DNA of 10,163 bases from Candidatus Paceibacter sp. GTDB lineage: Bacteria; Patescibacteriota; Minisyncoccia; UBA6257; GWB1-50-10. Below are positions 5,130 through 10,163 of this stretch, in pieces. The notes beneath the pieces were generated by a model that searched no databases, was not told the DNA's origin, and worked only from the letters and a program-made list of their open reading frames with translations. Numbering within the stretch: position 1 is the stretch's first letter; the number at the start of each line of letters is the position of its first letter. The stretch lies in contig DYGP01000021.1 of the NCBI GenBank assembly GCA_020724685.1, forward strand, positions 1-10,163, written 5' to 3'. A program made the position numbers and the translations under genes.

Positions 5130-5744
5130 CTATTCCAAAATCCCGTCGAGATTAACGTCGTAGAGAATCGATTCGTTTACGAGGCGATAGTTCAAAAGTT
5201 CTTTCTTTTCGAACCATATCCCGATTTCCCTTTCCGCTTCCTCGGGTTTGTCGGAACAATGAATGAGATTGCGGACCGCCCGATCATCCGCGGTCGCGAG
5301 ATCGTACGAGTCGACCGTGAGGTCTCCCCTGATGGTGCCGACATCGGAGGAAAGCGGTTCCGTCCCCCCGACAATCTTTTTTATGATGCCGACCGCCTTG
5401 TTTCCTTCAAAAACCATAAGCACGACCGGACCGGACGTCATGAACTTTACAAGCGCGCGGACGATGTCCTTTCCGTATTCGATCGCGGGCTTGTCCGCTG
5501 ACATTCCCGACTTCTTCCTGTCTTCAAGAACCTTCGATCCCTTCGATTCGAACCACGCGTCGTCCTTGTTGTAGTGCGTCCAGCACTGCTCTTCCTTCGG
5601 AACGGCCATTTTGAGCGCAATCATTTTGAGTCCCGTCCGTTCGAGGCGGCGGACAATCTCTCCGATAAGTCCGCGCTGGACTCCGTCCGGCTTTATGATG
5701 ACGAATGACCGTTCTTTATGAAGCGTGTGCGAATGCTGTTCCAT
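5130..5744 (-). CDS. ndk: Nucleoside diphosphate kinase, long form
   Basis: A 204-aa cytosolic enzyme that moves the gamma phosphate of ATP to NDPs through a phosphohistidine, balancing NTP and dNTP pools. The start is FVIIKPDGVQRGLIGEIVRRLE (14-35) with the active-site Lys18. FMTSGPVVLMVFEG (101-114), IVGGTEP and GTIRGDL (136-142) follow, and catalytic His162 sits in NLIHCSDKPEEAEREIGIWF. The usual length is about 140-150 aa. The extra residues are an insertion between HYNK (about 57-60) and the FMTSGP strand, a few residues between GTIRGDL and the catalytic His, and a C-terminal extension of about 25 residues. The catalytic core looks intact. The ATG lies 6 nt after the aspS stop with no Shine-Dalgarno, so translation is probably coupled; a terminator follows. 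Confidence 0.93.
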   Translation of the reverse strand: MEQHSHTLHKERSFVIIKPDGVQRGLIGEIVRRLERTGLKMIALKMAVPKEEQCWTHYNKDDAWFESKGSKVLEDRKKSGMSADKPAIEYGKDIVRALVKFMTSGPVVLMVFEGNKAVGIIKKIVGGTEPLSSDVGTIRGDLTVDSYDLATADDRAVRNLIHCSDKPEEAEREIGIWFEKKELLNYRLVNESILYDVNLDGILE

Positions 5745-5750
5745 GTTTTT

Positions 5751-7160
5751 TTATTTTTCTTTTTTATCGATCTTTATGTGAAGCTCTTTCAACTGTTCGT
5801 CGGCCACGTCGGACGGCGAATCCATCATGAGATCGCGGCCGTCTCCCGTTTTCGCGAACGCGATGACCTCCCGGATGTTCGGTTCGTTCTGGAGAATCGC
5901 GACCGCCCGATCGAGTCCCGACGCGATGCCTCCGTGCGGAGGAACGCCGTATGAGAACGCTTCGAGCATGTGACCGAACTTCGCCCGGACATCCTCCGGC
6001 TTGTTTCCCATCGCCTCGAACACCGCGGCGAGAAGCTCCGGATCGTGAATACGGATCGAACCTCCGGCAATTTCATATCCATTGAGCGCGAGATCGTATT
6101 GTTTTGCCAGTATTGCGCCGGGATCCTTTTCGAATTTTTCCTTGAAATCGGCGGCGGACGAGACCGCCGGCTGGGTGAACGGATGGTGGACCGCATCCCA
6201 CCGCTTCTCCGTTTCCTTCCATTCGAACGCCGGAAAATCGACGATAAACGCAAATGCAAGCTCGTTCGGGTCGTCTTTGTCTTTTCGGAGGTCAGGTTTG
6301 TCAGAATTGTATTTCTCCATCGCCTCCTTGTACGGAATTCTCGGAAACGGGGTTTGTGTGATGTGTTTTTCCGGATAAAGATCTTTTACCATTCCGATAT
6401 ACAGCTCCTCGATGAGTCCGAGAATCTCGTCCTGCGTCGGAAAACTCATCTCCACGTCGAGCTGAGTGAACTCCGGTTGCCGGTCGCCGCGCGTGTCCTC
6501 GTCGCGAAAACACCGGACGATCTGAAAATACCTCTCGAATCCGGCAACCATGAGAAGCTGCTTGTACTGTTGGGGCGATTGCGGAAGCGCGTAGAACTTT
6601 CCTTCGTACACGCGGGAAGGAACGAGATAATCGCGCGCGCCCTCCGGCGTCGATTTGCTGATATACGGCGTTTCCACCTCGACAAAATCACGCGACGAAA
6701 AGAAATTCCTGATGTATTGGTTTATCTTCGCGCGCATCCTGACGTTCCCCTGCATGCGCGATCTCCGGAGATCGAGATAGCGATACTTCATTCTCACTTC
6801 TTCACCGATGTCGTGTCCGTCACCCTGAAGATCGAACGGAGGAGTCTTCGTCTGCGTGATAATCTCAAGTCCGACTGCGGCGACTTCGTGCGCGCCGCTC
6901 GGGATTTTTTCGTTTATCATTCCTTCCGGACGCCTTCCCACCGTTCCTCTCACGCTCACCACCCACTCGGGGCGGATCGTGTCGGCGAGCGACCGGAGCT
7001 CTTTGTCGTTCGGAAGAAAGACGACTTGCGCGATTCCGCTTCGGTCGCGGAGATCGATGAAAATGAGCTTCCCGTGGTCGCGGCGGACATCGACCCAGCC
7101 CTTGAGCTCGACTTCCCTGCCTTCGTGTTGCCCGATGTCTTTTGCGAGAATTCTCTCCAT
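5751..7160 (-). CDS. aspS: Aspartyl-tRNA synthetase, compact, probably non-discriminating
   Basis: A 469-aa class II synthetase that charges tRNA-Asp. The N-terminal OB-fold anticodon domain holds ELKGWVDVRRDHGKLIFIDLRDRSG (18-42). Motif 1 is around FVEVETPYISKSTPEGARDY (159-178), motif 2 is FRDEDTRGDRQPEFTQLDVE (218-237) and motif 3 is GIASGLDRAVAIL (411-423). Typical bacterial AspRS is near 590 aa because of the GAD insertion after motif 2; here the sequence passes from YNSDKPDLR straight to DPNELAFAFIVDFPAFEW (298-315), so GAD is absent. His29 in RRDHG is the residue associated with non-discriminating AspRS, where discriminating enzymes have Leu, suggesting that it also makes Asp-tRNA-Asn for GatCAB. 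ATG 7160 is chosen over the TTG at 7178 because the -10 box overlaps the latter. First gene of an operon with ndk. Confidence 0.95.
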   Translation of the reverse strand: MERILAKDIGQHEGREVELKGWVDVRRDHGKLIFIDLRDRSGIAQVVFLPNDKELRSLADTIRPEWVVSVRGTVGRRPEGMINEKIPSGAHEVAAVGLEIITQTKTPPFDLQGDGHDIGEEVRMKYRYLDLRRSRMQGNVRMRAKINQYIRNFFSSRDFVEVETPYISKSTPEGARDYLVPSRVYEGKFYALPQSPQQYKQLLMVAGFERYFQIVRCFRDEDTRGDRQPEFTQLDVEMSFPTQDEILGLIEELYIGMVKDLYPEKHITQTPFPRIPYKEAMEKYNSDKPDLRKDKDDPNELAFAFIVDFPAFEWKETEKRWDAVHHPFTQPAVSSAADFKEKFEKDPGAILAKQYDLALNGYEIAGGSIRIHDPELLAAVFEAMGNKPEDVRAKFGHMLEAFSYGVPPHGGIASGLDRAVAILQNEPNIREVIAFAKTGDGRDLMMDSPSDVADEQLKELHIKIDKKEK

Positions 7161-7166
7161 GCGAAA

Positions 7167-7195
7167 AATATACCGCAAAAAACGGAGGGAGTAAA
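7167..7195 (-). promoter_or_regulatory. Promoter of aspS-ndk, predicted leaderless
   Basis: Minus strand: TTTACT (7195-7190), 17-nt spacer, TATATT (7172-7167), then exactly 6 nt to ATG 7160. The start of transcription is predicted on or next to the A of ATG. No Shine-Dalgarno is present. Confidence 0.6.
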
Positions 7196-7208
7196 TGAGA
7201 AGCGGAAC

Positions 7209-7235
7209 AAAAACCCCGCTGATGCGGGGTTTTTT
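7209..7235 (-). terminator. Intrinsic terminator after tRNA-Tyr
   Basis: CCCCGC (7214-7219), loop TGAT, GCGGGG (7224-7229), flanked by an A-run and a T-run that can extend the stem. It is symmetric and so can act on both strands; on the minus strand it begins 4 nt beyond the tRNA 3' end. Confidence 0.9.
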
Positions 7236-7238
7236 ATG

Positions 7239-7321
7239 TGCGCAGGGGAGGATTCGAACCTCCGTAGCCCGAAGGCGATGGATTTACAGTCCATAGCAAT
7301 TGACCACTCTGCCACCTGCGC
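7239..7321 (-). tRNA. tRNA-Tyr (anticodon GTA)
   Basis: A complete 83-nt class II tRNA. The acceptor stem is GCGCAGG (7321-7315) with CCTGCGC (7246-7240), and the discriminator A is at 7239. The anticodon stem ATGGA/TCCAT encloses CTGTAAA, with anticodon GTA at 7287-7285. The variable arm is a short GCC-UUCG-GGC type hairpin. The T arm is GGAGG-TTCGAAT-CCTCC. CCA is not encoded (ACAT follows), so it must be added after processing. Confidence 0.96.
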
Positions 7322-7338
7322 ATCTTTTCTCTCTACAA

Positions 7339-7344
7339 AGTATA
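7339..7344 (-). promoter_or_regulatory. Possible -10 box of tRNA-Tyr
   Basis: Minus strand TATACT, 17 nt before the tRNA 5' end. The nearest -35-like hexamer, TTGCAT (7370-7365), is 20 nt upstream, so the spacing is poor. Confidence 0.4.
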
Positions 7345-7360
7345 CTCCTATGTTACATAT

Positions 7361-7440
7361 AAAAATGCAACTCCGATGTTCCTATGGAAATCGGAGCCCC
7401 GACAGAAACGTCGGGGTTGACCACTCTGCCACCTGCGCAT
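7361..7440 (-). pseudogene. tRNA-Tyr 5'-end fragment fused to two tandem hairpins
   Basis: The 24 nt at 7417-7440 repeat exactly 7300-7323, that is, the first 22 nt of tRNA-Tyr (5' acceptor strand and most of the D arm) plus two upstream bases. No 3' acceptor strand, anticodon arm or T arm follows. Instead, minus-strand hairpin 1 (CCCCGAC, loop GTTTCT, GTCGGGG; 7416-7397) abuts hairpin 2 (CTCCGAT/ATCGGAG plus inner TTCC/GGAA; 7396-7371), and then TTGCATTTTT. The unit begins 11 nt after the stop of the small membrane protein gene. Hairpin 2 and the T-run could end the rpsB operon. Confidence 0.7.
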
Positions 7441-7451
7441 ATCTCGTTTTT

Positions 7452-7790
7452 TTAATCTCCCTCCTTCTCCTCCGCTTCGTTTTCCTTGTCGTCCGCCGGA
7501 TCCTCGAACCCTTTTTCCTTCAGCGGCTCCTTCTTGAACCGATTAAGCCGCACGCTCACGAAATTGTCGAGTTTGAGCACCCATATTTTCGCCCGCCGGA
7601 GAAATTTTTCCATGACGGCGCCGATCCATTCGTCTATCTTCTCCAAATAGATCGAGAGCGCGTCGCTCTTCGATCTCTTCTCCCGGGATTCCCCGGTCCC
7701 CTCCTCGATGCGCGGAAGCGCGCGGGCGAAAAGATACAACACGACGCCGAACCCGCACACAATGATGATCTCAAGAAGAAATTTAAACAT
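7452..7790 (-). CDS. Small single-span membrane protein of unknown function
   Basis: A 112-aa protein that I do not recognise. Residues 3-24 (FLLEIIIVCGFGVVLYLFARAL core) form one membrane segment. A charged, probably helical middle region follows (DALSIYLEKIDEWIGAVMEKFLRR, about 43-66), then a basic stretch and an acidic tail ending in ENEAEEKEGD. The likely topology is a short outside N-terminus with a cytoplasmic helical tail. It lies 35 nt after tsf in the same direction and probably belongs to the rpsB-tsf unit. Its start codon has no Shine-Dalgarno; a small hairpin, AAGGG-TCGC-CCCTT, overlaps the tsf stop. Codon use matches the neighbours, and the coding frame is the most credible one here, although the plus strand is also open. 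Confidence 0.65.
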   Translation of the reverse strand: MFKFLLEIIIVCGFGVVLYLFARALPRIEEGTGESREKRSKSDALSIYLEKIDEWIGAVMEKFLRRAKIWVLKLDNFVSVRLNRFKKEPLKEKGFEDPADDKENEAEEKEGD

Positions 7791-7825
7791 GGAACATGGC
7801 GCGCGGAGAGGGAAAGGGGCGACCC

Positions 7826-8266
7826 TTATATCTCAAAACGCGCGAATCGCTCGATTTTTATGTTTTCCCCAACCTTCCCGAGCGTCTGATTGACGACATC
7901 CGAAATCTTCAAAGATTCGTCTTTAATGAACGATTGTTCAAGGAGTTCAGAAACGTCGTTCGCTCCCATCGCGGCAATCTGGAACGCGACATCCTTCGCC
8001 AGATCCTGGAAGGGATCGGATTTCGCCACAAAATCGGTCTCACACCGTATTTCAAGAAGGACGCCGACGCGATTGTTGTGGATATACGAATAAAGAAGCC
8101 CCGCGCCGGTTTTTCTCTCTTTTTTCTTTTCCGCGCGAGAAGCGCCGGCGGCGTGGATGACCTGGACCGCTTTTGCGAAATCCCCTTTCGCTTCCTCAAG
8201 CGCACGCTTGCACTCCATCACTCCCGCCCCGGTCTCTTCGCGCAATTTTACGATATCAGCGTTCAT
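7826..8266 (-). CDS. tsf: Translation elongation factor Ts, minimal form
   Basis: A 146-aa cytosolic guanine-nucleotide exchange factor for EF-Tu. The N-terminal UBA-like part reads MNADIVKLREETGAGVMECKRALEEAKGDFAKAVQVI (1-37). The exchange motif ETDFVAKSDPF is at 76-86, with VAFQIAAM (93-100). E. coli EF-Ts has 283 aa and Thermus about 196; here only one core subdomain remains, and the coiled-coil and second core half are missing. The conserved Asp-Phe pair that opens EF-Tu is kept, so it should be active. ATG 8266 lies inside the end of rpsB (11-nt overlap), so translation is coupled. The rpsB-tsf order is conserved in bacteria. Confidence 0.95.
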   Translation of the reverse strand: MNADIVKLREETGAGVMECKRALEEAKGDFAKAVQVIHAAGASRAEKKKERKTGAGLLYSYIHNNRVGVLLEIRCETDFVAKSDPFQDLAKDVAFQIAAMGANDVSELLEQSFIKDESLKISDVVNQTLGKVGENIKIERFARFEI

Positions 8267-9017
8267 AATTCGTTTTTTTATGCGGCGATCTTGCCTCCCG
8301 CGCGTCGTGGAAAACGTATCCTTTCGGGAGAAGCGGCTTTATCGCCCCCCTGATCTGATTCATGATCCATTCGACGCTCTGTCTGCCGTGATCGCTCGCA
8401 TAGATCGGATTTGATATGTCCGAGGGATCATCGTTCGTGTCCATGATCGCCACGACAGGGATACCGAGAAGATTCGCTTCGCGCACCGCCGTCTCGTGCT
8501 CCTTCGGATCAACGACAAAAAGGACGTCGGGAACCTTCTTCATCACGAGAAGTCCGGAAAAATTCTGAGACAATTTTCCGAGTTCCTTGTCGAATTCGCT
8601 CCTTTCTTTCTTCGTATACTTCAAAAGCTCTCCCTTCTCTTTCTTCTCCCTCAAATTTTCGAAGTACGAAATACGGGAGCGGATGACCGAAAAATTCGTG
8701 ATTGTCCCCCCGAGCCATCTCCGCTCGACGAACGGGTACTTAAACTCCTCCGCAAACGCCTTTATCACGCCTTTTGCCGCCGCATTCGTGGCGACGAAAA
8801 GCACCAATCCTCCTTTCGAAATCGCCTCCCGGAGGAAATTTATCGCCGACTCGAGACTGTCCCATGTCGCCGCGGGATTCAATATTTCGAGCTCGTTCCT
8901 GTTCCCCGCGATGAATTGTTTCATCTTCGGGTGGGTTTTCGATTTTTTATGTCCGAGGACGACTCCGTTCTGAACCATTTCCTTCACGAGTTCCTCGCTG
9001 ATTATCTTGTTTATCAT
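8256..9017 (-). CDS. rpsB: 30S ribosomal protein S2
   Basis: A 253-aa protein that binds at the 30S head-body junction next to S1 and the mRNA exit region. Signature blocks are visible: GHKKSKTHPKMKQFIAG (22-38), the GLVLFVATNAAAK strand, VERRWLGGTITNFSVI, and PDVLFVVDPKEHETAVREANLLGIPVVAIMDTNDDP. The C-terminal end keeps ISNPIYASDHGRQSVEWIMNQI. ATG 9017 is chosen because S2 proteins start shortly before the KEMVQNGVVLGH block; the frame is open to 9107 but that part overlaps the trmD end. The stop overlaps tsf by 11 nt. Confidence 0.96.
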   Translation of the reverse strand: MINKIISEELVKEMVQNGVVLGHKKSKTHPKMKQFIAGNRNELEILNPAATWDSLESAINFLREAISKGGLVLFVATNAAAKGVIKAFAEEFKYPFVERRWLGGTITNFSVIRSRISYFENLREKKEKGELLKYTKKERSEFDKELGKLSQNFSGLLVMKKVPDVLFVVDPKEHETAVREANLLGIPVVAIMDTNDDPSDISNPIYASDHGRQSVEWIMNQIRGAIKPLLPKGYVFHDAREARSPHKKTNYER

Positions 9018-9035
9018 ACGCAAAAATGCTTTTCC

Positions 9036-9064
9036 ATGGTAAATAAAAAGGAGAAAAAAGTCAA
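9036..9064 (-). promoter_or_regulatory. Possible promoter of rpsB-tsf
   Basis: Minus strand: TTGACT (9064-9059), 17-nt spacer, TACCAT (9041-9036). The -35 is good and the -10 weak. It would give a leader of about 12 nt without Shine-Dalgarno before ATG 9017. Confidence 0.4.
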
Positions 9065-9069
9065 AGGGA

Positions 9070-9732
9070 TTACTCCATTTTCCGACCGTGCTTCTCCCTC
9101 CACGCATTTATCTCCGCGTGATTCCCGTTCAAAAGCGCTTCCGGAACGCGGAGCTTTCTTTTTCTCTTGCCGGCCCTTATTTCGAAAACCGGCGGACGAG
9201 TATATACGGGATACGAACCTTTCCGTTCCTCGAGCGAATTTTTTTTCCCGAGCGCTCCGGGAATATGCCTGACGACGGCGTCGGAAACCACGAGTGCGGG
9301 AAGTTCCCCTCCCGAAAGAACGTAATCCCCGATCGAAAGCTCCTCGTCCGCAATATGTTTTGCGACGCGTTCGTCAACTCCCTCGTATCTTCCGCAGATG
9401 AAAATGAGGCGATCGTATCTCGAAAGGCGCCGCGCGTCCCGTTGGGAAAACTTCTTTCCGCGGAGCGAGAAGAGAATCACGCGGGCGCGCTCTTTTTTTC
9501 TCGCTCTGAGCGCGTACGCAACCGATTTCGCGATCGGCTCGACGCGCATCACCATCCCGGGACCGCCTCCGTACGGGCTTCCGTCAACCGTTTTATGGGC
9601 GTCGGAGGTGAAATCTCTCGGATTTATGAAACGAAACGAAACGAGTTTTTTCTCGCGGGCGCGGCGGACAATCGATTCGTCGAGATACGACGTAAACGCG
9701 TCCGGAAATATCGATATGAAATCAATCTTCAT
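9070..9732 (-). CDS. trmD: tRNA (guanine37-N1)-methyltransferase
   Basis: A 220-aa SPOUT-class enzyme that methylates G37 next to the anticodon with S-adenosylmethionine and so prevents +1 frameshifting. It starts MKIDFISIFPDAF, followed by NPRDFTSDAHKTVDGSPYGGGPGMVM (about 37-62). The trefoil-knot SAM site is FICGRYEGVDERV and the SIGDYVLSGGELPALVVSDAVVRHIPGALG block holds the catalytic Asp. The C-terminal tRNA-binding domain keeps LRVPEALLNGNHAEINAWR. The frame is open to 9762, but ATG 9732 matches the family start. It follows khpA after a terminator and precedes rpsB by 52 nt; rimM and rplS, its usual neighbours, are not here. Confidence 0.96.
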   Translation of the reverse strand: MKIDFISIFPDAFTSYLDESIVRRAREKKLVSFRFINPRDFTSDAHKTVDGSPYGGGPGMVMRVEPIAKSVAYALRARKKERARVILFSLRGKKFSQRDARRLSRYDRLIFICGRYEGVDERVAKHIADEELSIGDYVLSGGELPALVVSDAVVRHIPGALGKKNSLEERKGSYPVYTRPPVFEIRAGKRKRKLRVPEALLNGNHAEINAWREKHGRKME

Positions 9733-9740
9733 GTTCCCGT

Positions 9741-9755
9741 ATGATAAGTATAATA
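9741..9755 (-). promoter_or_regulatory. Possible -10 region of trmD
   Basis: Minus strand TATTAT/TATACT (9755-9747) and TATCAT (9746-9741) lie 8-17 nt before ATG 9732. No -35 is recognised; the zone upstream is the khpA terminator. A short leader is likely if the box is used. Confidence 0.4.
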
Positions 9756-9756
9756 C

Positions 9757-9791
9757 AAACAAAAACCCCCCACGCGCCGGTGAGAGGTTTT
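9757..9791 (-). terminator. Intrinsic terminator after khpA
   Basis: Minus strand: CCTCTCAC (9787-9780), loop CGGCGC, GTGGGGGG (9773-9766), an 8-bp stem with two G-U pairs, followed by TTTTTGTTTG. The preceding A-run can extend the stem into the T-run. Confidence 0.75.
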
Positions 9792-9801
9792 CGGAAATCT
9801 C

Positions 9802-10083
9802 TTACGCCGCATGGGACGCTCTTGTCGATCCCTCGGGCTCCTCGATCTTGAGATTTACGCGGGCATTGTTCTTGATGCCCACAATACGAAGAAGAGAACG
9901 GATCGCTTTTGCCGTCGCTCCCTGGCGACCGACAACCTGACCCATATCCTGCGGATTCACTTTAAGAGAAAGCAGGACGCCCATCTCATCAACCTTTCGA
10001 TCGACTACCACATCATCCGGATGATCAACAATCGATTTCACGAGAAATTCGAGAAAATCCTTATCGGCAACAACATTCGACAT
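9802..10083 (-). CDS. khpA: KH-domain RNA-binding protein KhpA
   Basis: A 93-aa protein, the usual KhpA/YlqC size (about 75-90), consisting of a single KH domain. The opening reads DKDFLEFLVKSIVDHPDDVVVD (7-28). The KH GxxG loop is VGRQGATAKAIRSLL (51-65), followed by ARVNLKIEEPEG. Family members bind RNA, often together with KhpB, and influence translation and cell-division transcripts. The gene normally sits between rpsP and rimM/trmD, which matches the trmD gene downstream here. Start is ATG 10083, preceded by a weak purine-rich stretch (AAAGAAG). Confidence 0.92.
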   Translation of the reverse strand: MSNVVADKDFLEFLVKSIVDHPDDVVVDRKVDEMGVLLSLKVNPQDMGQVVGRQGATAKAIRSLLRIVGIKNNARVNLKIEEPEGSTRASHAA

Positions 10084-10145
10084 ATCTTCTTTCGGTGTTA
10101 ATCATTTCTTTCGACCTTTATCTCTTCTTTTTTTATTTTTTTCGC

Positions 10146-10163
10146 CTACTTCGCCTCTTCGGT
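10146..10163 (-). CDS. C-terminal end of an upstream gene, possibly rpsP (partial, frame uncertain)
   Basis: Three minus-strand frames are open at the window edge. One ends TEEAK and TAG at 10148-10146, like the Ala/Glu tails of S16 proteins. Another ends in a basic tail with TGA at 10104-10102, 18 nt before khpA. The third ends at 10133. Gene order (rpsP-khpA-trmD) suggests S16, but the few visible codons cannot decide the frame. Confidence 0.3.
   Translation of the reverse strand, partial: TEEAK

Noticed and set aside
7417..7440. Second complete tRNA gene or a split tRNA half
   Set aside because: Only the 5' acceptor strand and part of the D arm are present. The intact tRNA-Tyr next door makes a trans-spliced half unnecessary, and no matching 3' half is seen.
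7300..7440. Integration (att) site made by the tRNA repeat
   Set aside because: Integrases usually duplicate the tRNA 3' part; here the 5' part is repeated, with only 93 nt between the copies and no integrase gene.
5970..7889. A 639-codon open frame on the plus strand
   Set aside because: It is antisense to aspS, tRNA-Tyr and the small membrane gene. The translation is Arg/Ser/His-rich with no recognisable domain and contains the reverse complement of the tRNA; the opposite strand is certain coding.

Overview
The window looks like a chromosomal segment of a small-genome bacterium of the Patescibacteria/CPR type, probably Parcubacteria-like. This is inferred from gene content and protein architecture: a very short EF-Ts (146 aa), a compact AspRS with no room for the GAD insertion, an enlarged ~200-aa nucleoside diphosphate kinase, a CAP-domain protein with three membrane segments, short intergenic gaps and a tRNA without encoded CCA. 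TGA ends several genes, so the UGA-as-glycine code seems not to be used. Base composition is roughly half G+C. Almost everything lies on the minus strand; only uppS is on the plus strand.

Layout by coordinate. 1-377: N-terminal part of an FAD/NAD(P) oxidoreductase of the NDH-2 type, running off the left edge. 387-1142: anchored DUF4163/DUF3298 (RsiV-like) protein in the same operon. 1236-1940: divergent uppS. 2029-3000: CAP-domain membrane protein. 3094-3756: sensorless histidine kinase. 3865-4836: LD-carboxypeptidase (S66). 4837-5129: no protein gene, but a strong candidate structured small RNA with its own promoter and a terminal U-tract. 5130-7160: aspS followed by ndk, one operon. 7239-7321: tRNA-Tyr(GTA). 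7371-7440: a copy of the first 22 nt of that tRNA fused to two abutting hairpins. 7452-9017: rpsB, tsf and a small membrane protein. 9070-9732: trmD. 9802-10083: khpA. The right edge holds the end of an upstream gene, rpsP by the usual gene order.

The right half is translation machinery (khpA, trmD, rpsB, tsf, tRNA-Tyr, aspS) plus nucleotide metabolism (ndk). The left half is cell envelope and redox: undecaprenyl diphosphate synthesis, murein-peptide cleavage, surface CAP and DUF3298 proteins, and an NDH-2-like enzyme. Promoters are unusually legible. Several -10 boxes sit 6-11 nt before the start codon, which predicts leaderless or nearly leaderless mRNAs for uppS, aspS and the LD-carboxypeptidase gene. 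In several intergenic gaps the terminator of one gene overlaps or abuts the promoter of the next. No CRISPR array, insertion sequence or phage gene is seen. The two most notable items are the unidentified RNA at 4904-5060 and the partial tRNA-Tyr duplicate at 7371-7440.
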